Shown piece by piece: positions 18,657-27,729 of a stretch of 64,000 nt of DNA (its first letter is position 1; the number at the start of each line of letters is the position of its first letter). The notes beneath the pieces were generated by a model, which searched no databases, was not told the DNA's origin, and was given only the letters and a program-made list of their open reading frames with translations. The translations under genes and the position numbers were made by a program. The DNA is from Aureibaculum flavum (GTDB taxonomy: Bacteria > Bacteroidota > Bacteroidia > Flavobacteriales > Flavobacteriaceae). The DNA lies in contig NZ_JAEHFJ010000014.1 of NCBI RefSeq assembly GCF_016406085.1, positions 38,420 to 102,419 on the forward strand. The letters are read 5' to 3'.

Positions 18657-19595
18657 TTATTTTAGTGATTGTATTGTTAGGTAGAGTTGTTCAATTACCA
18701 ATGCCATTTTATGAAGATTTAAGGTTGATAATAAGTCTCCTTTTTTATGATAATTTTTATTTCGGTAAAATGCAGTATTTGTGATCATTACAGCATCATA
18801 ATTTAGATTCCAATAGTTCAGGTGATCTGAAAAATCAACACCAGGCAACATGGAATTTCCTTTTAATGATTCTGTTTTTATTATTTTTTTTGATTTAAAT
18901 AATTGATTGAATTCATTGCTAAATTCACCACTGTTTTTATGTTGAACAACGGTTATATAATCTGCCTTGTTACCATAAATTAAGCTCATTCCAGGGATAG
19001 GATATTCTTGTGAGTTGGGCTGGTCATTGTAGTACCCTATCATTTCTAGACAAATCATTCCTTTAACAGGAATCTTATTTTCATTTAGATAATGAGCGTG
19101 AATGGCACTGCCCATTTGTGCGGTTCTAAAAAAAGGTGGCTCTTCTAAAGTATAGGCGACAAAATCGATACGGTAGTTTAATTTTTCTTTTGATAATAAT
19201 CTTGCCAATTCTAAAATACCAGCAACACCACTGGCATTATCATCTGCTCCAGTATGGTTGCCATATACATCGTAATGAGCACCTATTATAATCCGTTCTT
19301 TATTTTCAATACCTATGGAACCTATTACGTTTTTATAGGTTTTGTTTTCAACATCAAAATTTTGAAAAGCGGTAGTGTCACAGACTTTTATAAATTCAGA
19401 TTTTATATAATTAGCAACACTATCTAATGTTGTTATATTTTTGTAGTTCCTTGGTTTTTGAGTATTGGTGATGTTTACTAAATCATTGAGAACACGCACT
19501 GTATCTGTAAATTGTAATGTAGTTTTAGTATTGTTTTGAGAATGGGTACAGCTCACAAAAGTGGCCAATAATATTATAAAGCAAAGGTTTCTCAT
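18657..19595 (-). CDS. M28-family zinc peptidase, lipoprotein
   Basis: 312 aa. The signal peptide ends in F-V-S-C (C16), a lipobox. M28 metal ligands are visible in order: G-A-H-Y-D-V-Y-G (His), G-A-D-D-N-A-S-G (bridging Asp), catalytic/metal E-E in Y-T-L-E-E-P-P-F-F, and E-M-I-G-Y-Y. A late D-H-L-N-Y-W-N supplies a further His. Family members are aminopeptidases or glutaminyl cyclases that act in the periplasm or outside the cell. The specificity is not evident. The gene appears monocistronic, with gaps of 328 bp downstream and 130 bp upstream. Confidence 0.88.
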   Translation of the reverse strand: MRNLCFIILLATFVSCTHSQNNTKTTLQFTDTVRVLNDLVNITNTQKPRNYKNITTLDSVANYIKSEFIKVCDTTAFQNFDVENKTYKNVIGSIGIENKERIIIGAHYDVYGNHTGADDNASGVAGILELARLLSKEKLNYRIDFVAYTLEEPPFFRTAQMGSAIHAHYLNENKIPVKGMICLEMIGYYNDQPNSQEYPIPGMSLIYGNKADYITVVQHKNSGEFSNEFNQLFKSKKIIKTESLKGNSMLPGVDFSDHLNYWNLNYDAVMITNTAFYRNKNYHKKGDLLSTLNLHKMALVIEQLYLTIQSLK

Positions 19596-19725
19596 AGTTA
19601 AAATTTTACATAAAACTATTTGAAATTACAATATCAAAAAACTAATAATTAGCGAATGATCATTTGAAGTGTGTAAAACCTATATATGAATTAGGGAGCT
19701 TATTTTTATAACTTTTAAGAAAGGG

Positions 19726-20739
19726 TTACTCTTTGCTCTTAAGAATGTAAATTCCATTTTCTTTATATGCTCTTTTCGATCTGCCATTACCTCTCAATTC
19801 AATAAAAGCAATTTTTTTCGGGTTTTCAAATTCCTTTTTGGGATAAAACAATTCGATATCAGGGAAGTAGGAGCCGAAAGTACCTGATTTAAATGTATAT
19901 GCTTTAAAGTTTAAAATTTCATCAAAATGAGTAAGACTAAAATAACCTGTACCATTCCATCCAGATCTACTCGTGTTATTGATGTCAAAGAATGAGCTGT
20001 GTTCAGGTGATTTTCCTACAAATTTTTCTAAATATATAGGTTCGTTTTTATCTTTCCATTTTTGCCATGGGGCAATTTTGTTTGCTAAGACAATCAGTGA
20101 ATCTAAACTTTTTTCCTCTTGTTTATAAAACTTAAACGGGTTCATATAGAAATCATCAAAACCCTTTGCGGACTTAAAGACTATCCAATTATCATTAATA
20201 TTTACATAACAATTTATGTAATCGTCATCATAATCATTACCATAAATAATAATATCAGACTTCGCTATATATTCGTGAAATACATTGGCTTCAATACTAT
20301 CATAATTTATAATTTGATGATATTCTTGTTTTGCTTTATTACCAGAATAAATCCAATCCATGTAATAATCTTTTTCAAAATTATATCCTAATTTATTGAT
20401 GTAATCTCTAAAATTCAGACTGTCGCCTACCTTTCCATCTTTATTAACTTTCCATAAGGTTTTCCAACCTGCGTTATTTCTATCATAATCAGAGTCATAA
20501 ATTGTTAAAATATATTCTTGGGTTGCAGTGTTATAGGTAATAGGGCCATCTAAATTACCATCAATAATTTTATTTATTTGATAGCTTTCTGATGTAACAG
20601 TATGATCGGATAAATAGTTGTAATCTGCATACAAGCCGAATAAAGAGACACGATCAACTAAATATCTAACAGGGCCAATGTTGCTGTATGTAAGGTATAG
20701 GGCAAGTAGAACCCCTAAAATTTTTAAGGACTTTTTCAT
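19726..20739 (-). CDS. Exported or membrane-anchored protein of unknown function
   Basis: 337 aa, not recognised. An N-terminal hydrophobic helix (about residues 5-22) could be a signal peptide or anchor. The remainder is hydrophilic and aromatic-rich, with an acidic Y/D stretch (Y-G-N-D-Y-D-D-D-Y) near residue 175 and a basic end (R-G-N-G-R-S-K-R-A-Y). No catalytic motif is seen. It lies 36 bp downstream of rlmF on the same strand and may be read from that transcript. Confidence 0.65.
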   Translation of the reverse strand: MKKSLKILGVLLALYLTYSNIGPVRYLVDRVSLFGLYADYNYLSDHTVTSESYQINKIIDGNLDGPITYNTATQEYILTIYDSDYDRNNAGWKTLWKVNKDGKVGDSLNFRDYINKLGYNFEKDYYMDWIYSGNKAKQEYHQIINYDSIEANVFHEYIAKSDIIIYGNDYDDDYINCYVNINDNWIVFKSAKGFDDFYMNPFKFYKQEEKSLDSLIVLANKIAPWQKWKDKNEPIYLEKFVGKSPEHSSFFDINNTSRSGWNGTGYFSLTHFDEILNFKAYTFKSGTFGSYFPDIELFYPKKEFENPKKIAFIELRGNGRSKRAYKENGIYILKSKE

Positions 20740-20775
20740 ATTGATTTTATCCGTGGAGTATTTTTTTAGATTAAA

Positions 20776-21756
20776 TTACTTTTTAGAAGGTTTTTTATCT
20801 GCCCATCTGGTCAATTTCCATTCTTTTTGTTCTAATTTAGAAAGAAAGGTCCAAGCTACAATACGGCTCGATTTATTACCTGTGCCCATGGCGATGGTTT
20901 TAACATCTACAGCGTTGTATTTATCTAATGTTTTGTAAATTCCATTGAGATTAGATTGTTTAGATACTAAGGTTGAAAACCAATAACAGTTTTTAGCAAA
21001 TTTTTCACTTTCACGCACCATATTTGTGATAAATTTTGATTCGCCACCGTCACAAACCAACTCATTATAAATTCCAGCAAAATTGAGTTCTGGTGTTTTT
21101 ACTTTTTTACCAGATAAATTTTGAACCTTTCGTTTTGTGCCTCTTTGAGCATCTTCAATAGAAGCATGAAAAGGAGGATTACATACTGTGATGTCCACCT
21201 TATCTTCTCTGGTAAGAATTCCGTAAAAAATATCTTTAGTATTTTCTTGTAACCTAAAAGTAATTTTATCTTTTAAAGATGGGTTAGAATCAACAATCTG
21301 CTGAGAAGATTGTATGGAATTTGGATTAATATCAGACCCAATAAAATTCCATCCGTATTCTGTCACTCCTAATATAGGATAAATACAACTGGCACCAACA
21401 CCAACATCTAAACAGGTAATTTTGTTTCCTGTTGGGATTTTTCCAAAATTATGTTCACGCAACAAATCAGCCATATGATGGATATAATCTGCCCTTCCAG
21501 GAATGGGTGGACATAAATTTTCATCTGGGAAATCCCAATTTTTAATTCCGTAATAATGATGTAACAACCCTTTGTTTAAGATTTTTACAGCTTCGGGATT
21601 TGAAAAATCAACAGAATCATCGCCATATTTATTTGGTTTTACATGCATTGCCAATTCAGGATTTGACTGCACCAATGCACTTAAGTCATAACGTTCTCTG
21701 TTTTTATTTCGAGGATGCAAACTAGATTTTATAGGACTTGGTTTTTTAGACGACAT
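20776..21756 (-). CDS. rlmF: 23S rRNA (adenine(1618)-N6)-methyltransferase
   Basis: 326 aa. RlmF methylates A1618 (E. coli numbering) of 23S rRNA using SAM. The SAM-binding motif is L-D-V-G-V-G-A-S-C-I-Y-P-I-L-G, and the N6-adenine methylase signature is N-P-P-F-H-A-S. The conserved family parts L-H-P-R-N-K near the start, L-C-P-P-I-P-G-R-A-D-Y-I-H, and G-G-E-S-K-F-I are present. The length matches the family. The basic C-terminus (W-A-D-K-K-P-S-K-K) is compatible with rRNA binding. Confidence 0.92.
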   Translation of the reverse strand: MSSKKPSPIKSSLHPRNKNRERYDLSALVQSNPELAMHVKPNKYGDDSVDFSNPEAVKILNKGLLHHYYGIKNWDFPDENLCPPIPGRADYIHHMADLLREHNFGKIPTGNKITCLDVGVGASCIYPILGVTEYGWNFIGSDINPNSIQSSQQIVDSNPSLKDKITFRLQENTKDIFYGILTREDKVDITVCNPPFHASIEDAQRGTKRKVQNLSGKKVKTPELNFAGIYNELVCDGGESKFITNMVRESEKFAKNCYWFSTLVSKQSNLNGIYKTLDKYNAVDVKTIAMGTGNKSSRIVAWTFLSKLEQKEWKLTRWADKKPSKK

Positions 21757-22055
21757 GTAATTACTGTATTGTTGATATTAAAATATAGGTAAAATATAAT
21801 TTCAATTTGGTAAATATCTTACTTCTTTCATTAATTACTAAGATTTGTGCTCTTTTTCTGTATAAATAGTTTAGATTTTTTTAAGTAAGAATTCATATCT
21901 GTTTTAATTAAAAACCTAAAATACTAGCATATAACTTTCTTTAAACAGCGATAAATGTAAATTTTTTAGCATTGTTAAGGTCTTTCGCGGACTTTTAGTC
22001 TCTACAAATCAAATAATAGGAGGGAAGTTTTAAAGACAATAACCACAATTTTGGT

Positions 22056-22394
22056 CTATAGTTGGTTAATCCCTTCTACCTTAAAAAGTTCAGTTCCCTT
22101 ATTTAGTTTCGTATTTAAAGGACACATTGATATTATTTTTCCATTAAACATACTCTCAAACTCCATAAGTATCATGTCATTAGAAAGATCACATATAATA
22201 TCTCCTGGCTTAACAACATCTCCTAGTTTAATATTCCATTTAGTCAGCACTAAATTTTTTTGATTCTCTAATTCTGGGGCAAAAACAGATTCAACCTGAC
22301 CTTTTTCAAGTTTGGATTCATAAGGTACGTGTTGATTTGTTTTATTCGGTTTTTTAGTTGATGAAAATAGTTTTTGAAACAAGGATTTAATCAT
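22056..22394 (-). CDS. Small lipoyl/biotinyl-fold protein lacking the modified lysine
   Basis: 112 aa from the ATG at 22394. An upstream ATG at 22436 would overlap the lipoprotein gene's 3' end. Residues about 35-108 align with lipoyl domains: V-F-A-P-E-L, W-N-I-K-L-G-D-V-V-K-P-G-D-I-I-C, then N72-D73-M74-I-L-M-E-F-E. The E2 domains of this genome have T-D-K-A-T-M-E-F-E there, so Met74 replaces the lipoylated lysine. It can therefore not be lipoylated at the usual site. It follows the lipoprotein gene by 7 bp, so the two are probably cotranscribed. Role unknown. Confidence 0.7.
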   Translation of the reverse strand: MIKSLFQKLFSSTKKPNKTNQHVPYESKLEKGQVESVFAPELENQKNLVLTKWNIKLGDVVKPGDIICDLSNDMILMEFESMFNGKIISMCPLNTKLNKGTELFKVEGINQL

Positions 22395-22401
22395 AATTAA
22401 A

Positions 22402-23025
22402 TTATTTTTTAAATTTTGAATTGACCCAAGCATCAAGCATTTCTTTTTTATCAGCTTCGTTATTATAATTTATGTTTACACCAAAGTCAAACCCATTAAT
22501 TAATCGGTTATACATTTGTTGTTTAATAATTTCTTCACCATCTGGGCCATAAATAATAAATTCATACGTTTGAAAATCAAGCCCATCAATGTTAACTACC
22601 GTTGTTGCTGACGTATCTGTTTTCATGTCTTGATCAGTGTACGTATCATACATTAATTTTTTTAAGAGTATGTTATTCTCTTTCCATTCGCCAGGATATT
22701 CAATTTCGAAAGGCTCTGAAGTCGATTGAAAACTGTTAAATGGGTTTTTTTGAAAACCGATTAAATTTTTAAGACCAGAGATATTAATGTTATCGCCTAT
22801 TTGATTTTCTAAAATCTCTTTTCCTTTATTTGTATGACTTTGACTCTGTTGTTTTGTAGTCACCTTCCAATCATTTGGTATGGTAATGGTCCATCCAATT
22901 TCTTTACTATTGTAAACATTACTATTTACACTACCCTCGTCTACAGCTTCATTTGAATTCACTTTTTTACAAGAGGTAATTAAGAGTATAATAATTAAAA
23001 GTGCTTTTGTATATCTTATTATCAT
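22402..23025 (-). CDS. Lipoprotein of unknown function
   Basis: 207 aa. The signal peptide ends in L-I-T-S-C (C19). The mature region starts with E-I-G-W-T-I-T-I-P-N-D-W-K-V, a pattern common in PsbP/Mog1-like small lipoproteins, and closes with mixed strands and helices and a C-terminal K-K-E-M-L-D-A-W-V-N-S helix. The fold assignment is tentative. It shares an operon with the lipoyl-fold protein downstream. Confidence 0.65.
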   Translation of the reverse strand: MIIRYTKALLIIILLITSCKKVNSNEAVDEGSVNSNVYNSKEIGWTITIPNDWKVTTKQQSQSHTNKGKEILENQIGDNINISGLKNLIGFQKNPFNSFQSTSEPFEIEYPGEWKENNILLKKLMYDTYTDQDMKTDTSATTVVNIDGLDFQTYEFIIYGPDGEEIIKQQMYNRLINGFDFGVNINYNNEADKKEMLDAWVNSKFKK

Positions 23026-23061
23026 AAGTGTATTTTGTTTTGAGATGTAAGGTTTAAAAAA

Positions 23062-24177
23062 TTAATAGGAGACTAAACTTAAAAAATTTTTAATTTCTGT
23101 TTTTGTATTAAAAAAGTTAGGACTTACTCTTATATTCTTAGCTTGTAAAGTTACTAGAACATTTTCGATTTTGAGTTTTTTGAATAGTATTTTAGTAGTA
23201 TCTAAAGAACCGGTACTAAAATGCACAATTGCAGTTCTTTCATCTCGTTTTTTTGTAGGTGTCACAATTTCAAATCCTTTTTCACGGAGTCCTTCAATAA
23301 GAAGGTCTGTATTTTCTAAGGCTTTCTCATATATAGTATTGATACCAATATCTAGCAATAATTGAAGGCCTGCAGACCAAGCATCAAAGAGTGCATACGC
23401 AATGGTACCGGTCTCAAACTTTCTAGAATCTTCATGATAAGAAAGTCTATCAAAATATGTGTCAGCGGCATACATTCCTGGTAAAACGGGGGTGATTTTA
23501 TGTATAACTCGTTTACTAACATATAAGAAACCTGTTCCGTGCATGCCTAATAGCCATTTAAATCCGCAACCTGCCATAACATCTATTTGATATTTTTCTA
23601 CATCAATGGGAATCATTCCCGCAGCTTGTGCCGCGTCTACTACAAATAGAGCACCGTTCTTATGTGCAATGTTACCAATTGCAGCAAGGTCGGGTCTGAA
23701 ACCACTGTTAAAACGAACAGCTGCAATGGCAATAATTTGGGTGTTGTTATCTACTAATTTTTCGATGGATTTAGGGTCAATACTATTATCGGCATTAGTT
23801 TTGGCAAATCTAATTTCAACACCTTTCTCTTTTAGTTGTAACCAAGGAAAAATGTTATTCCAATGTTCATATTCTGGGATAACAATATTATCACCTTTTT
23901 TTAAGTCAACACCTTGTGCTACTATCCCTAAACCAACACCAGTACTTGTTACCAATGCATATTCTTCTGGAGCACCACCCAATAATTTTGAAAGCAACCT
24001 ACGTATGTAATTGCGGTCAAATGCTTTTTTACCAACAGGGTTTAATTCTGTTTTTAAATGCTTTTGAAGTCTGTCGTATACCAACGTATTTAAAGGTGCT
24101 TGTGAAGCACTATTCAGATAAATAGCGTCTTTAGTAATGGGAAATAGTGATCGAATTTCTTCTATATTCATAGGCAT
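23062..24177 (-). CDS. Class V aminotransferase-fold PLP enzyme
   Basis: 371 aa, or 369 if the second ATG (24171) is used. The fold matches the cysteine-desulfurase/kynureninase-like group: N-S-A-S-Q-A-P-L near the start, V-V-D-A-A-Q-A-A-G (PLP-phosphate and ring contacts), and the Schiff-base lysine in G-C-G-F-K-W-L-L-G-M-H-G-T-G-F. No conserved catalytic cysteine loop of IscS/SufS is apparent near the C-terminus, so a desulfurase role is doubtful. Reaction unknown. The PIG-L gene ends upstream with only a 20-bp gap, so they likely form one transcript. Confidence 0.85.
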   Translation of the reverse strand: MPMNIEEIRSLFPITKDAIYLNSASQAPLNTLVYDRLQKHLKTELNPVGKKAFDRNYIRRLLSKLLGGAPEEYALVTSTGVGLGIVAQGVDLKKGDNIVIPEYEHWNNIFPWLQLKEKGVEIRFAKTNADNSIDPKSIEKLVDNNTQIIAIAAVRFNSGFRPDLAAIGNIAHKNGALFVVDAAQAAGMIPIDVEKYQIDVMAGCGFKWLLGMHGTGFLYVSKRVIHKITPVLPGMYAADTYFDRLSYHEDSRKFETGTIAYALFDAWSAGLQLLLDIGINTIYEKALENTDLLIEGLREKGFEIVTPTKKRDERTAIVHFSTGSLDTTKILFKKLKIENVLVTLQAKNIRVSPNFFNTKTEIKNFLSLVSY

Positions 24178-24197
24178 AGGCCTTCTCTTAGTTTTAT

Positions 24198-25031
24198 TTA
24201 GTATTCAAAAACATCATGCTTTATGTTGTCTGAACCATTCCATGGACGGAAATAGAGTATGCGTTCTTTTTGGCCTATTAAGGTAAACAATTCATCCATA
24301 ACTTCCGTAGTATATTGAGATTTACAGCAACCTAATGCCTCTCTTCCTACCTTATAATCATCTTCTGAATAAGGTATTCTATAGGTTAAGAATTTCTTAT
24401 CTGTAGTTTTAAGACTTTCTTTAAACCAACTTGCCATATTCGTTTTTAATTTTGGAGCCACCTCTAAGTCTTCTTTTAAAACACCTACATAAAGTAGTTG
24501 TTTTGTAGATTTCGATTGATTTTTCTGAAAAACTTCCGTGACAATATTGCTGACAATACGATGATCTGGATGCCCATAATAACCGCCCGGTCCAAAACTC
24601 ATAACAACATCTGGTTTGTATTTTGTAAATAGACTATCAATTTTATCATCAAGTGAAAAAAGATTTTCCATTTGAGCTAATTCACCATCCGTATAATTCA
24701 ATAAAATGGGAGGGTTTATACCTAAGGTTTTTGTAGTGCATAACGCTTCTTGAGCACGCACTTTAGCAAGTGAATCTCCAGCAGGGATATTAGCGTGTGG
24801 CGATATTCCATTAGACCCGTCAGTTGCCAATACTAAATAAATGTTTACACCTTCTTTAGCATATTTCGAGAGGATGGGGGAGATGGTACTTTCATCATCT
24901 GAATGAGCAAAAATAGCCATTATGGTTTTATCATTATGAGATGTGCGTTCAATTTCTTTTTGTGTGGTAGTACCTTTATTACAGGAGATTAGTAGTAGTG
25001 TAAGACAGGTAATGGTAAGTATTTTTTTCAT
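24198..25031 (-). CDS. PIG-L/LmbE-family deacetylase, lipoprotein
   Basis: 277 aa. Lipobox L-L-I-S-C (C17). The zinc motif is A-H-S-D-D-E-S, where most homologues have A-H-P-D-D-E, and the third ligand is in Y-G-H-P-D-H-R. These are the residues that LmbE-type enzymes use to remove N-acetyl groups from glucosamine-type substrates. Its lipid anchor places it in the cell envelope. It is probably cotranscribed with the PLP enzyme that follows. Confidence 0.87.
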   Translation of the reverse strand: MKKILTITCLTLLLISCNKGTTTQKEIERTSHNDKTIMAIFAHSDDESTISPILSKYAKEGVNIYLVLATDGSNGISPHANIPAGDSLAKVRAQEALCTTKTLGINPPILLNYTDGELAQMENLFSLDDKIDSLFTKYKPDVVMSFGPGGYYGHPDHRIVSNIVTEVFQKNQSKSTKQLLYVGVLKEDLEVAPKLKTNMASWFKESLKTTDKKFLTYRIPYSEDDYKVGREALGCCKSQYTTEVMDELFTLIGQKERILYFRPWNGSDNIKHDVFEY

Positions 25032-25199
25032 GGTGTAGACTTTTAGTTTCTAAACTATTAATTGAAGTTATAAGGGGAGTAAGGATTGCACTATGTTTTA
25101 AGGAACGAATTTAACAATTACTTATCGAATAAGGAATCTTTTTGGTATTTATAGTATCATTAAAACTAGTAATAAATGACATGTAACTGGAGTCTACTT

Positions 25200-25562
25200 T
25201 TATAATTCTATATTTTGCCCAAAAGTCAATAAATTATGATCATGGTCGAGTACGGAAAACTCTTTTTGTCCCCAAGGTTTAATTTCTAAGGGTCCATTAG
25301 GGTGAATAGTCGTTTTAGAATCTAATATTGAGTGGTATAAGCGGTCAATATCATCTGTTCTAATGTAAACTTGACCATAATTTTCTTTAGGATTAAGTTC
25401 TTTAAATAGAAAGAAATGAATTTGAATTTGATCTTTTTCTAGCATTAGATATTCCTCAAAGTCAGCAGTGCCAACAATTTTAAATCCCAACTTATGGGTA
25501 TAGAAATCTCGCGTCACATTTTTGTCACGCATCGGTAATTTCGGATTAATGTCTTTTAGCAT
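25200..25562 (-). CDS. VOC-family (glyoxalase/bleomycin-resistance-like) protein
   Basis: 120 aa, a single vicinal-oxygen-chelate unit. It starts P-K-L-P-M-R-D-K-N-V-T-R-D-F-Y-T-H-K-L-G-F, and has the typical Q-I-H-F-F-L-F, Y-I-R-T-D-D-I-D and final F-S-V-L-D-H-D-H-N-L-L-T-F-G. The size and pattern fit dimeric bleomycin-binding-like proteins. Actual drug binding or enzyme activity cannot be inferred. Confidence 0.82.
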   Translation of the reverse strand: MLKDINPKLPMRDKNVTRDFYTHKLGFKIVGTADFEEYLMLEKDQIQIHFFLFKELNPKENYGQVYIRTDDIDRLYHSILDSKTTIHPNGPLEIKPWGQKEFSVLDHDHNLLTFGQNIEL

Positions 25563-25769
25563 GATAACGAATGAGCTGTGTTTAATTAATTAAAAGTTTC
25601 AATTTGTCGTTTATTTATACATCGAATTTAATATTTTTTGAACCATAACAATCTATCAATTTAAACTGGAGATTTCTGATAATGTGCATTTCCGGCACTT
25701 TTATTCATTTCTTCTCTTCAGCTTTTGTGTCTCTATTTTACACGATCAGATATTTTGCGAAAATTACTT

Positions 25770-26801
25770 TTAATTTGGTGCTTTTCCAGAACCCAAAGTT
25801 CCGTCTCTAAACCACACTTCTGTATAGCTTCCATTTGCATATTGTTTTTCTATATCACCGTTATAGGTTTCTGATTTGGTACTCTTCCCGTTAGCCTGAT
25901 TGTAAGCTCCTTGTTTAAAATACTGCATTTCACCAGCATAAGCATTTTTACGTTCCGTGCCATCACGACCTCTTGAACCATATAATGTCAATACTTGTTG
26001 AGGGATATCTGAATATACAGCGAATTCTGATTTCAACAAGTTTTTTGTGAATTTTACAGTCTCATGTCCTTCACTCGTAAAAGTGAGATACATTATACCG
26101 TTGTGGACGTTTATTTCATAGCTAAATTCCTCACCTAATTGAATACCATTTTTGGGCTCATCAGGGTATGATGTGAAATCTGATCCAATAACGGACATAT
26201 CATCTCCCCAAACAGCGGTTGAATAATCCCATCTTTTTGAATTGTCACCTTCTGTGTTAATTTCATAGTTCCAAAAAACGGATCCTTTGGTGTGACCAGG
26301 GAATTTTTTATAATAAATTTTTAAAGGTTCATTTTCGTGACCTTCGTCACTATGAATCTGTCCAACTACTACCGCGTATGAAGAGGGAACTCTCGCATCA
26401 CCAGTGGTTGAAACGTGCATCACTTTTAAACTACCTGTTAATTTACCGCCTGTTTCGGGTATCCAATGTTGTAATTGACCTAATTCTGTTCTTGTATTAC
26501 TTGAAGTTCTTGAGGTGACACCCGAATTTGGTGTTTTATAGACTACCCAATCCGTCGTGCCATCGTTTGAAACATAAAAGAAATTTTTATGCTCATAATT
26601 TGTTAATTTTTCAGATCGTGTGCCATCACCTAATAGAATACTCCATTTGTTCATAAACGGAATAACATCACTTGGGTAAGTAGTTGTTTTGGTATCTTTA
26701 TCTACAGACTTTTTAGTAGCGTTAACACAACTATTCAGTAATAGAACCAGGCCAACCATTAAAAATAGTTGCAATGGTGATTTTAAATTTTTTGTATTCA
26801 T
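25770..26801 (-). CDS. Alginate lyase, polysaccharide lyase family 7, lipoprotein
   Basis: 343 aa. The lipobox is L-L-N-S-C (C25). PL7 signatures appear in order: R-T-E-L (as R-T-S-S-N-T-R-T-E-L-G; the usual Arg after R-T-E-L is Gly here), Q-I-H (Q-I-H-S-D-E-G-H), and Y-F-K-x-G-x-Y-N-Q near the C-terminus. These strands line the active-site groove; the Gln, His, Arg and Tyr of the motifs carry out beta-elimination of alginate. The Ile in Q-I-H is usually linked with activity on guluronate-containing alginate. No other alginate gene is adjacent. This points to brown-algal polysaccharide as a food source. Confidence 0.9.
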   Translation of the reverse strand: MNTKNLKSPLQLFLMVGLVLLLNSCVNATKKSVDKDTKTTTYPSDVIPFMNKWSILLGDGTRSEKLTNYEHKNFFYVSNDGTTDWVVYKTPNSGVTSRTSSNTRTELGQLQHWIPETGGKLTGSLKVMHVSTTGDARVPSSYAVVVGQIHSDEGHENEPLKIYYKKFPGHTKGSVFWNYEINTEGDNSKRWDYSTAVWGDDMSVIGSDFTSYPDEPKNGIQLGEEFSYEINVHNGIMYLTFTSEGHETVKFTKNLLKSEFAVYSDIPQQVLTLYGSRGRDGTERKNAYAGEMQYFKQGAYNQANGKSTKSETYNGDIEKQYANGSYTEVWFRDGTLGSGKAPN

Positions 26802-26920
26802 TTTGTTAATTTTGTATGTGAGCTAACGCTACTAGAATAATTATAGTTCTCAAATAGATACCGAAAACAAAGTCCGTGAGTGGCATTGTTACGGTGTTCT
26901 TAACAGGCATAAATTAGTAT

Positions 26921-27673
26921 TTAATTTTGCACACTGCTTTGCTTAGTTATTTTTTTCAAATGTATGTTTGTGGTCTTTACTAAAGATTTTGGCATTGTTT
27001 TAGAGATTTCATCAAATTCATTTTGTGTTTCTAAATCAAAATGTCCATTGGTTTCAAATTGATAAGTTAACTTAGAGAAAAGGCCAAAAAATTTATAGTG
27101 TTCATCGGCTATAATGGTTTCAATATCATTCGGGTTTACATTCATATAAGAATCATCTTTTGCATAATTTCCTAAAATGCGTAAAACTGCTAATTCCACA
27201 TCTCTTTCAGGTCCTTCAGAAGTTAAACGTTGATAACGTTTTCTATCGGTAAAAAAGAGACCTGTTTTACTTGGTATTGTAGTAACTAAAAATATTCCTA
27301 TAGAGGCAAGTGCTCCAATTAATATAATTTTTGAGAATTGAAAATTTAAAGAGAAGTATAAGGCACCTAAAATTACTGCAAGTATAATTGAAGCAATTGG
27401 GCCTGCTAGACAGATGTTTGCAAGTATTTTACTATTTTTTGGGTTGTCATTTCTAGGTATGGTAGCTGCAAGCCCTCCGTAATGAGCAATGTTTTTATTA
27501 AGATAAACTTTAATTCTATTGTTCTCTCTTTTAATTCCTAAAGGGCCAACTACAAAAAGTTCAAATCTGAATCCTTGAATTAACCCTGTAATTAAATGGC
27601 CCAATTCATGCACCCCAAGTACAACGAAAAGCATAATTATAATACTAGACATTTCAATAATTTTTATTACCAT
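26921..27673 (-). CDS. Membrane metalloprotease-like protein (M50/site-2 protease type)
   Basis: 250 aa; a second ATG at 27652 would remove seven residues. The zinc motif H-E-L-G-H lies in the first membrane helix (about residues 22-26), followed by G-P-L-G-I-K-R and further helices around 85-135. A second-helix Asp of the M50 N-x-x-P-x-x-x-x-D-G type is not evident (V-T-T-I-P-S-K-T-G-L-F-F-T-D), so proteolytic activity is uncertain. The C-terminal 100 residues are soluble. It lies 56 bp downstream of the MFS gene on the same strand. Confidence 0.72.
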   Translation of the reverse strand: MVIKIIEMSSIIIMLFVVLGVHELGHLITGLIQGFRFELFVVGPLGIKRENNRIKVYLNKNIAHYGGLAATIPRNDNPKNSKILANICLAGPIASIILAVILGALYFSLNFQFSKIILIGALASIGIFLVTTIPSKTGLFFTDRKRYQRLTSEGPERDVELAVLRILGNYAKDDSYMNVNPNDIETIIADEHYKFFGLFSKLTYQFETNGHFDLETQNEFDEISKTMPKSLVKTTNIHLKKITKQSSVQN

Positions 27674-27729
27674 TAATTATATTTTTTTAATTGTGCAGAA
27701 CGTTGTGCCCATCTGTGTTTTATTGCAGA

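Noticed and set aside
23062..24177. Cysteine desulfurase (SufS/IscS)
   Set aside because: The fold fits, but the catalytic-cysteine loop is not evident and no suf/isc genes are nearby.
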